Below are positions 1 to 6,216 of a stretch of 18,942 bases of DNA, one piece after another. The position numbers and the translations under genes were made by a program. The notes under the pieces are model-generated. The model ran no database searches. It was given only the letters and a program-made list of their open reading frames with translations, and was not told the DNA's origin. Position 1 is the stretch's first letter; each line of letters opens with the position of its first letter. This DNA is from Acidobacteriota bacterium (GTDB lineage Bacteria; Acidobacteriota; Terriglobia; Terriglobales; Acidobacteriaceae), in the NCBI GenBank assembly GCA_025353435.1, contig JANXQR010000131.1, positions 1 to 18,942 on the forward strand. Direction: 5' to 3'.

Positions 1-34
1 GTGAACTCTGAAAATCCCATACGGCTTTCTCCAA

Positions 35-45
35 GCGAGTACTCA
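35..45. repeat. Left copy of 11-bp palindromic direct repeat flanking the tRNA
   Basis: GCGAGTACTCA occurs here and again at 207-217, on either side of the tRNA-Pro gene. Its core GAGTACTC is a perfect 8-bp palindrome. The function is unknown. It could be a protein-binding site or the trace of a small duplication. Confidence 0.5.
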
Positions 46-81
46 AATTTGGAGTCATCCGTTCTATCTCGTTCATTCTAA

Positions 82-158
82 AGGGACGTGGCTCAGCCTG
101 GTAGAGCACTCGCTTGGGGTGCGAGGGGTCGGGAGTTCGAATCTCCCCGTCCCGACCA
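82..158 (+). tRNA. tRNA-Pro, anticodon GGG
   Basis: Full cloverleaf seen directly. D stem is 91-94 with 104-107 and anticodon stem is 109-113 with 121-125 (CTCGC/GCGAG). The 7-nt loop TTGGGGT places anticodon GGG at 116-118, reading CCC and CCU proline codons. T stem is 131-135 with 143-147 around TTCGAAT. Acceptor strand 148-154 is followed by A73 (155) and a genome-encoded CCA (156-158). Six acceptor pairs (83-88 with 148-153) are perfect, but the first pair is A82 opposite G154 where bacterial tRNA-Pro usually has C1-G72. G72 and A73, the acceptor bases known to matter for bacterial ProRS, are kept, so the gene is probably functional. Confidence 0.96.
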
Positions 159-206
159 ATAAAATCAATAGATTATAGGGATTTCCCTCGGATAGAAAAT
201 TTTGGC

Positions 207-217
207 GCGAGTACTCA
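207..217. repeat. Right copy of 11-bp palindromic direct repeat flanking the tRNA
   Basis: Exact second copy of GCGAGTACTCA, 172 bp from the first and 49 bp past the tRNA 3' end. The flanking bases differ between copies (A-rich after the left one, T-rich after the right one). Confidence 0.5.
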
Positions 218-428
218 TTTTGCACGTGAAATTCTCCGAGTTTCCATTTCCAATTAAGCGCGTGTTCGCCGCGTAAATTTCGCGACAATCCAGTAGGGAC
301 AATTCGGTTAGGTAAGCCAGACTCAGCATCCGTACTGAATTATTCATCGCATTCAATTACCCGCAGTTCTCGAACCCAGACTCCCGTGCAACGGGCTCAG
401 CTTTTGGCAACATCAAGGGACCTCAGTA

Positions 429-464
429 ATTCCGAGGACGATTCCGTTTGGAATGAAATATTCC
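429..464. promoter_or_regulatory. Cluster of ATTCC half-sites upstream of the GH3 gene
   Basis: ATTCC at 429-433, 441-445 and 460-464, with the inverted form GGAAT at 450-454. The pair 441-445/450-454 forms an inverted repeat with a 4-nt spacer. A fifth (inverted) copy lies at 516-520. This looks like an operator for a dimeric regulator of the hydrolase genes, but no regulator gene is visible nearby and the assignment is inferred from pattern only. Confidence 0.3.
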
Positions 465-500
465 TCCTGAGGAGACTAAGATACTGCCCAGCCGCGCGCT

Positions 501-562
501 CATGGACTTTCCGGAGGAATTAGGATTCTGGACAGAAGCGGCCAACGCCATGGACTTTGCGG
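501..562 (+). repeat. 14-bp direct repeat, 48-nt period, before GH3 start
   Basis: CATGGACTTTCCGG at 501-514 and CATGGACTTTGCGG at 549-562 differ at one base. Each contains an in-frame ATG GAC TTT, so each is also a possible but poorly supported start codon for the GH3 frame. Confidence 0.4.
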
Positions 563-577
563 TTGTCTTTTCTGATT

Positions 578-581
578 GGAG
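578..581 (+). promoter_or_regulatory. Shine-Dalgarno deciding the GH3 start
   Basis: GGAG lies 4 nt before the ATG at 586, the codon that opens a typical signal peptide. The earlier in-frame ATGs at 502 and 550 lack such a site. Confidence 0.6.
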
Positions 582-585
582 AACG

Positions 586-2580
586 ATGAAGCAGATTATG
601 CGGTTCGCTCTGGCAATTGCAGTTACCTTGTCCATCGCCCAAGGGGATTGCCAAGGTCCGAAACAGGTTTCGCTCAGTCATCGCAGCGTACCGATTCTGA
701 CCGTCGATGGGCTGCAATTCAAGGATCTCAACAGGAACGGCAAGTTAGACCCGTACGAAGATTGGCGACTCTCCGCAGAGGTGCGTGCCCAGGATCTTCT
801 GCGACAAATGACGCTGGACGAGATGTCCGGTCTGATGGTTCAAGGTACTCTTCCTGCTCCTCCGCCGGGGAGCAGTTCCGGCGACGCTCCTGCCGGTTAC
901 GACCAGGCCAAAGTAAGCTCGTTCATCAAAAGTGCGCACGTCAATGCCTTCATCACAAGGCTGAGCGGTCCGGCTTCATTTCAAGCTGACCAGAACAACC
1001 AGGTCCAGGCAGTGGCAGAAGCCACGCGGTTGGGCATCCCCGTTACCATCAGCACCGACCCAAGAAACCACTTTACCTACGTGCGTGGGGCGTCAACACC
1101 AGCGGGGTCATTTTCAAAATGGCCTGAATTGCTGGGATTTGCCGCAATCGGTGATGACAAAGAGGTTCGCCGATTCGCAGATATCGCACGGCAGGAATAT
1201 ACCGCCGTGGGCATCCGAGAGGCGCTATCGCCGCAGGCAGACCTGGCCACGGACCCGCGTTGGGCCCGAATCAACGGAACATTCGGCGAGGATGCCGAAT
1301 CCGCCAAGAGGCTGGTCAAGGCGTACGTGGAAGGATTTCAGGCCGGTGACGCGGGACTCAATTCGCATAGCGTTCTGGCCGTTGTAAAGCACTGGGTTGG
1401 CTATGGTGCGCAAAAGGACGGCTGGGATAGCCATAACTACTATGGACGCTATGCCGACTTCCCGGGCGGTAACTTCGACTATCACGTGATTCCGTTTACC
1501 GGAGCATTCGAGGCTAACGTTGCGGCAGTCATGCCGGCCTATTCAATCCTTCAGCATGTTTCGATCGAAGGTAAGCCGCTGGAGCAAGTGGGAGCAGGAT
1601 TTAACAAGGACCTTCTAACTCACCTCCTGCGCGAGAAGTATGGTTTCAAAGGTGTGGTCATTAGTGATTGGGGAATCACGAACGACTGCCTCGATCACTG
1701 CAGAAACGGATTTCCTCCGGGTGTCAAGCCGGATTTCGCTGAGCTTGTCGCGCGTAAGTCCGGAATGCCGTGGGGGGTGGAGGAACTGTCCAGGGAGGAT
1801 CGCTTTGCCAAGGCGATTAATGCAGGCGTCGATCAGGTGGGCGATTCTGAGGAACCTGAGATCATTGTGAATGCCGTGCATGCCGGCAAGATTGAGGAAG
1901 AGCGTGTGCGCGATGCCGCGTATCGAATTCTCCTCCAGAAATTTCAAATCGGCCTGTTTGACGATCCGTATTCTGATCCAGATCGCGCCAAGGCAATTGT
2001 AGGCAATGCAGACTTTGTGAAGCAGGCGAAAGACACACAACGGCGAGCTCTCGTTCTCCTGGAAAACAAGGGGCACCTCCTCCCATTGAAGGCAACAAAG
2101 CAGAAAGTGTTCCTTTTCAACATTGATCCTGCGGCAGCGGCACAATTCGGATTCGTCGTCGTGGACTCTCCGGATCAGGCCGATATTGCGATCATCCGGG
2201 CGTTGGCACCTTTTCAAAGTGAGCATCCTTCTTATATATTTGGCTCCCGGCAGGCGGAAGGCCGGCTGGATTATCGTGTTTCAGATCCCGCATACGAAGC
2301 ATTTCTCAAGGCCAGTGCGAAGGTACCGACGATCTTCACCGTGCAGTTGGATCGTCCCGCAATACTCACCAACATCAAGGAAAAGGCAGCGGCGTTGATA
2401 GCCAATTTTGGAATTGACGATGATGCCATACTGGACGTCATTTGCGGACGGGCAAAGCCGGAGGGGCATTTGCCATTCGAACTGCCATCGTCGGTTGAGG
2501 CAATTCAATCCCAAAAGAGCGACGTTCCACATGATTCGCCGAACCCACTCTATCCATATGGCTATGGATTGAGCTACTAA
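586..2580 (+). CDS. Secreted GH3 family beta-glycosidase (beta-glucosidase-like)
   Basis: Predicted 664-aa exported hydrolase removing terminal beta-linked sugars, probably glucose, from oligosaccharides or glycosides by the retaining GH3 mechanism. An N-terminal signal peptide (hydrophobic FALAIAVTL, about residues 6-14) precedes an EF-hand-like segment DLNRNGKLDPYEDW at 47-60, common in this GH3 group. The barrel carries KHW at 268-270 (usually KHF) for substrate binding and the nucleophile Asp361 in VISDWG. The second domain has the conserved GRAKPEGHLPFELPSS segment, and the protein ends at PYGYGLSY without a C-terminal fibronectin-like domain. An open frame extends upstream to 502, but the signal peptide and GGAG support 586. 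The GH106 gene begins 121 nt downstream on the same strand, so co-transcription is likely. Exact linkage specificity cannot be read from sequence. Confidence 0.92.
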   Translation: MKQIMRFALAIAVTLSIAQGDCQGPKQVSLSHRSVPILTVDGLQFKDLNRNGKLDPYEDWRLSAEVRAQDLLRQMTLDEMSGLMVQGTLPAPPPGSSSGDAPAGYDQAKVSSFIKSAHVNAFITRLSGPASFQADQNNQVQAVAEATRLGIPVTISTDPRNHFTYVRGASTPAGSFSKWPELLGFAAIGDDKEVRRFADIARQEYTAVGIREALSPQADLATDPRWARINGTFGEDAESAKRLVKAYVEGFQAGDAGLNSHSVLAVVKHWVGYGAQKDGWDSHNYYGRYADFPGGNFDYHVIPFTGAFEANVAAVMPAYSILQHVSIEGKPLEQVGAGFNKDLLTHLLREKYGFKGVVISDWGITNDCLDHCRNGFPPGVKPDFAELVARKSGMPWGVEELSREDRFAKAINAGVDQVGDSEEPEIIVNAVHAGKIEEERVRDAAYRILLQKFQIGLFDDPYSDPDRAKAIVGNADFVKQAKDTQRRALVLLENKGHLLPLKATKQKVFLFNIDPAAAAQFGFVVVDSPDQADIAIIRALAPFQSEHPSYIFGSRQAEGRLDYRVSDPAYEAFLKASAKVPTIFTVQLDRPAILTNIKEKAAALIANFGIDDDAILDVICGRAKPEGHLPFELPSSVEAIQSQKSDVPHDSPNPLYPYGYGLSY

Positions 2581-2687
2581 GTGGAATTTCGACCAATTAG
2601 TCAAGTCCGACCGCGCCTGTTTCGATGCCTACGCATGTTTTCCAGACGCAATGGCGGAGTGTCGCGACAGTAAAATCGAGGAGTTTT

Positions 2688-2694
2688 GGGAGAG
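2688..2694 (+). promoter_or_regulatory. Shine-Dalgarno deciding the GH106 start
   Basis: GGGAGAG sits 7 nt before the ATG at 2702. The in-frame ATG at 2651 would put 17 charged residues before the signal peptide, so 2702 is preferred. Confidence 0.65.
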
Positions 2695-2701
2695 CACACA
2701 A

Positions 2702-5700
2702 ATGAGGAGCGATGCGGCAGTGAATTGGAAGATTCGTGGAGTTGGCGGTTTGCTGGGTCTTGCGATTGGTGTGAGTGCGGTGTTCGCCCAGAGTCCCGGA
2801 GATTCATTGAAGAGCGGATTCGAAAACCCGCCCAACGGAGCGCGGCCGCGGGTCTGGTGGCACTGGATGAACGGCAACATTACAAAGGACGGCATCAAGC
2901 TGGACCTTGAGTGGATGCACCGGATAGGACTCGGCGGATTTCAGACGTTTGATGCAGCCCTGATGACCCCTCAGGTAGTTGATCATCGTCTTGTTTATAT
3001 GACGCCTGAGTGGAAGGAGACCTTTCTCTACGCAACAAAACTTGCGGATCAACTTGGGCTGGAGGAAGCGATTGCGGGATCGCCTGGATGGAGTGAGACC
3101 GGCGGGCCGTGGGTGCCGCCCGCGCAGGCGATGAAGAAACTTGTGTGGAGCGAGACCCGCGTGCAGGGCGGCACGCCATTTCAAGGGACTTTGCCGAAGC
3201 CTCCGACGAGCACAGGGCCATTTCAGAATGTACCGCCGGCTGCAAGTTTCAGCGACCCAAATGCAAAGCCAGCGCCCGACTACTACACGGACAGCGTCGT
3301 GATCGCCTATCGTGCGCCCGCGGGAGACGTTCCTGTGATGTCTCTGAACCCAAAAATCACGAGCAGCGGTGGGCAAGTAGACCCAATGGTTCTCACGGAT
3401 GGCGACCTGGTGAAGTTTACTTCCCTACCGATCGCAGCGGTTGGCGAGCAATCCTGGATCCAGTACGAATTCAGCCAGCCACAAACGATCCAGGCGATCA
3501 CGCTAGCGATTGTCAGCACGCGGAGAGGTTTTGGTCGAGGCGCACCGGTTGCGACGCCCAGGTTGGAATCGAGCGATGACGGCTCCCAATTCCATTTTGT
3601 AGCCGAACTGAATTCTCTGCGCCACGGATTCGCACCAAGTGGCGACGTGCCCGAACGCACCATCGCGTTTTCACCAGTCACGGCGAAGTTATTCAGAGTC
3701 TCATGGACCACCGCGCCGCCACCGGCGGACGCCGCGGCAGGTGGAGACTTTGCGGGAGCTGCGACCCCGCCAAAGCCTGAGACGGATTACAAGATTTCTG
3801 AGCTAGTTCTGCATCCGGGCGCACGCGTCAACCGGTTTGAGGAAAAGGATGGCTTCGCCACGGCACCAGCGCTGTACAACTCCGCCACACCGGCTGGAAC
3901 TCCGGGAAGTGCAATTGCAAAAGACAGCATCGTTGACCTGACCTCGAAGATGCGAACCGATGGCACGCTCGATTGGACTCCTCCTGCTGGGGACTGGGTT
4001 GTGCTTCGTTTCGGATACTCGCTGACCGGTGCGAAGAACTCGCCGGCGAGTGCGGAAGCAACAGGTCTGGAAGTAGACAAACTCAATCACGCCTATGTGA
4101 AGAATTACATGGACCACTATCTGGACATGTACAAGGATGCGGTCGGAGCCGACCTTATAGGTCATCGAGGCGTGCGCTATGTGATCACTGACAGCTGGGA
4201 AGCGGCAAACCAGAATTGGACCGATGACATGATGGCCCAGTTCACCAAGCGACGTGGATACGATCCTCGACCCTGGATGCCGGTGCTTGCTGGACGGGAA
4301 GTAGAAAGCGCGGAGGCCAGCGATCGCTTCCTGTGGGATTTCCGCAAAACGATTGCCGACTTGATCGCCGATGAACACTACGGTCAGGTTGAGGCTTCAC
4401 TGAAAGAACGCGGCATGGGCCACTACGGTGAGTCGCATGAGGATCACCGCGCCTTCCTTGCCGATGGCATGGAGGTAAAGAAGCTGGACGAGGTTCCCAT
4501 GGGCGCCATGTGGACGCAGACTCCCGGCGTGAACAAGGAGATGTACGATTTCAACGCCGACGATCGCGAATCAGCATCGGTGGCTCACATCTACGGACAA
4601 AACCTCGCTGCCGCTGAATCCATGACCGCCTCAAGAGCCGCCTGGGCTTGGTCCCCGGCAACGCTCAAGCCCACCGCCGACAAGGAATTGGCTGAAGGCA
4701 TTAACCGATTCGTCATTCATTGTTCCGTTCACCAACCATTGGTGGGCAAAGCGCCCGGGCTGGGTCTCGGTCCATTTGGGCAGTGGTTCACGCGCAACGA
4801 GACCTGGTCAGAGCAAGCCGGAGCTTGGGTCACCTATCTTGCGCGCAGCTCTTTCATGCTGCAGCAGGGTAGATTCGCGGCTGACTTCATCTATTTCTAT
4901 GGTGAGGACGATAACATCACGTCGATCTTTGGAGACAAGAGTCCCGATGTGCCAGCCGGTTATGGTTTCGATTACATCAATGCCGACGGCCTCATTCACG
5001 TTTTGTCAGTCAAGGACGGAAGAATTGTAACTCCGAGCGGAATGAGTTATCGGGTGTTAGGTCTCGACCCGGCCAGCAAGCATATGTCTCTGCCGGTTCT
5101 GCGCGCGATTAATAAACTGGTGGAGGGTGGCGCAACGGTTGCAGGACCCAAACCCACCAATGACCCCAGCCTCTCTGATGACCCGGCAGAGTTCAAGAAT
5201 CTCTCAACCAGGCTATTCGGTGATGGATCCGGCGATCACGCCGTCGGCAAGGGAAAAGTATTCGCGGGTCTCACAGTTGCAGAAGCAATGGGAAAGCTCA
5301 ACCTTTCGCCAGACTTCGATTACTCCAAGCCTGAACCTGACTCGGAGTTTTTGTTCGTTCATCGGAAGATGCCCGACGCAGACCTCTACTTTGTCGATAA
5401 CCGCAGCGATCGCACCGAGAGCCTCAATGCTATGTTTCGCGTTGCTGGCAAGGTGCCGGAGTTATGGCGTGCTGAGACCGGCTTAAGCGAGCCAGCAAGT
5501 TACTCGATTGCCGAAGGCAAAACGACTGTTCCATTGAAGCTCGAACCATGGGGCACCGTTTTCGTCGCCTTCCGCAAACCGGCAAAAATTCTGTCGGCAG
5601 TCGTGCTCACTGCCTTGGAGACTGCGTTGAGCACAATCGAGGGGGCTTGGCATGTGGGTTTCCAAGATGGGCGAGGCGCGCCGGCTTCTGCGGCCTTCGA

Positions 5701-6112
5701 TAAGCTCACCTCGTGGAGCGACAATGCCGACGCCGGTATCCGTTACTTCAGCGGCCTCGGCACTTACACCAAAACCATCGATGCTCAGGCGAGTTGGTTC
5801 GTTACCGGAGCGAAACTCTGGCTTGACCTCGGCGACGTGAAGAACCTTGCACAAGTCACGGTCAACGGTCGGCCTGTCGGCATCGTCTGGCATGGGCCCT
5901 ACCGCGTTGACATCACGGCCGCTCTGCATCCAGGTGCCAATGAACTGTCCATCAAAGTCGCCAACGCCTGGGTCAATCGACTCATCGGCGATCAGCAACC
6001 CAACGCGGAGAAGATGACTTTCACCATCATTCATCCATACAAGGCGGATTCACCACTGTTACCATCCGGTTTGCTTGGTCCAGTGGTGTTATTGAGAATT
6101 GCTGATAGATAG
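2702..6112 (+). CDS. Secreted GH106-type alpha-L-rhamnosidase
   Basis: Predicted 1136-aa exported enzyme that releases terminal alpha-L-rhamnose from glycans or glycosides. A signal peptide (VGGLLGLAIGVSAVFA, cleavage likely before QS) is followed by the family-typical opening ENPPNGARPRVWWHWMNGN (WWHW at 52-55) and DLEWMHRIGLGGFQTFDA. Residues about 233-338 look like a carbohydrate-binding jelly-roll domain (WIQYEF...ITLAI...ESSDDGSQF). A Pro/Ala/Gly-rich stretch at about 339-361 links it to the next domain. Candidate catalytic glutamates are E500 in DSWEA and E639 in AAESMT, with a further conserved-looking GESHED at 576-581. The spacing is plausible for this family, but I have not aligned it. 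The C-terminus (from about 1053, TVNGRPVGIVWHGPYRVDIT) is the usual beta-sandwich domain. With the upstream GH3 it forms a deglycosylation pair. The natural rhamnoside is unknown. Confidence 0.9.
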   Translation: MRSDAAVNWKIRGVGGLLGLAIGVSAVFAQSPGDSLKSGFENPPNGARPRVWWHWMNGNITKDGIKLDLEWMHRIGLGGFQTFDAALMTPQVVDHRLVYMTPEWKETFLYATKLADQLGLEEAIAGSPGWSETGGPWVPPAQAMKKLVWSETRVQGGTPFQGTLPKPPTSTGPFQNVPPAASFSDPNAKPAPDYYTDSVVIAYRAPAGDVPVMSLNPKITSSGGQVDPMVLTDGDLVKFTSLPIAAVGEQSWIQYEFSQPQTIQAITLAIVSTRRGFGRGAPVATPRLESSDDGSQFHFVAELNSLRHGFAPSGDVPERTIAFSPVTAKLFRVSWTTAPPPADAAAGGDFAGAATPPKPETDYKISELVLHPGARVNRFEEKDGFATAPALYNSATPAGTPGSAIAKDSIVDLTSKMRTDGTLDWTPPAGDWVVLRFGYSLTGAKNSPASAEATGLEVDKLNHAYVKNYMDHYLDMYKDAVGADLIGHRGVRYVITDSWEAANQNWTDDMMAQFTKRRGYDPRPWMPVLAGREVESAEASDRFLWDFRKTIADLIADEHYGQVEASLKERGMGHYGESHEDHRAFLADGMEVKKLDEVPMGAMWTQTPGVNKEMYDFNADDRESASVAHIYGQNLAAAESMTASRAAWAWSPATLKPTADKELAEGINRFVIHCSVHQPLVGKAPGLGLGPFGQWFTRNETWSEQAGAWVTYLARSSFMLQQGRFAADFIYFYGEDDNITSIFGDKSPDVPAGYGFDYINADGLIHVLSVKDGRIVTPSGMSYRVLGLDPASKHMSLPVLRAINKLVEGGATVAGPKPTNDPSLSDDPAEFKNLSTRLFGDGSGDHAVGKGKVFAGLTVAEAMGKLNLSPDFDYSKPEPDSEFLFVHRKMPDADLYFVDNRSDRTESLNAMFRVAGKVPELWRAETGLSEPASYSIAEGKTTVPLKLEPWGTVFVAFRKPAKILSAVVLTALETALSTIEGAWHVGFQDGRGAPASAAFDKLTSWSDNADAGIRYFSGLGTYTKTIDAQASWFVTGAKLWLDLGDVKNLAQVTVNGRPVGIVWHGPYRVDITAALHPGANELSIKVANAWVNRLIGDQQPNAEKMTFTIIHPYKADSPLLPSGLLGPVVLLRIADR

Positions 6113-6203
6113 ACTGCGAGGGAATCGAGTTAGGCGCATGAAATGACACAAATGGAAAGTTACCGTGCGTGAAATTCAGGAGGACGGTCCGTCCAGGTGT
6201 GGC

Positions 6204-6209
6204 AAGGAG
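6204..6209 (+). promoter_or_regulatory. Shine-Dalgarno deciding the ADOP permease start
   Basis: AAGGAG lies 7 nt before the ATG at 6217. The frame is open from a GTG at 6169, but the 16 extra residues are arginine-rich and unlike the family N-terminus. Confidence 0.75.
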
Positions 6210-6216
6210 TCGATGC

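Larger units (their letters stand above)
159..585. other. Non-coding leader between tRNA-Pro and the GH3 gene
   Basis: No convincing gene in about 430 bases; short open frames here show no Shine-Dalgarno or family features. It holds the right copy of the tRNA-flanking repeat, a small hairpin (CCCGT 383-387 with ACGGG 391-395), the ATTCC half-site cluster, and a 14-bp direct repeat (501-514 and 549-562) just before the GH3 start. No clear terminator follows the tRNA and no convincing -35/-10 pair was found. The GH3 promoter most likely lies here. Confidence 0.6.

Noticed and set aside
1..81. Possible C-terminal end of an upstream gene (frame open from base 1 to TAA at 79-81)
   Set aside because: Only 26 codons are visible, with no recognisable family feature, and the stop abuts the tRNA. 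An open stretch this short is expected by chance.
73..288. Minus-strand 71-aa open frame containing GRFELPTPRTPSECSTRLSHVP
   Set aside because: This is the translation of the antisense of the tRNA-Pro gene, a well-known source of false hypothetical proteins.
357..400. tRNA-like motif on the minus strand (GGGTTCGAG next to a CCCGT/ACGGG hairpin)
   Set aside because: The bases flanking the TTCGA-like loop do not form a T stem and no anticodon or D arm can be built, so it is not a tRNA or a recognisable tRNA fragment.
1615..2226. 203-aa minus-strand open frame
   Set aside because: Lies entirely antisense to the GH3 gene, has no recognisable domain or signal, and is explained by coding-strand composition.
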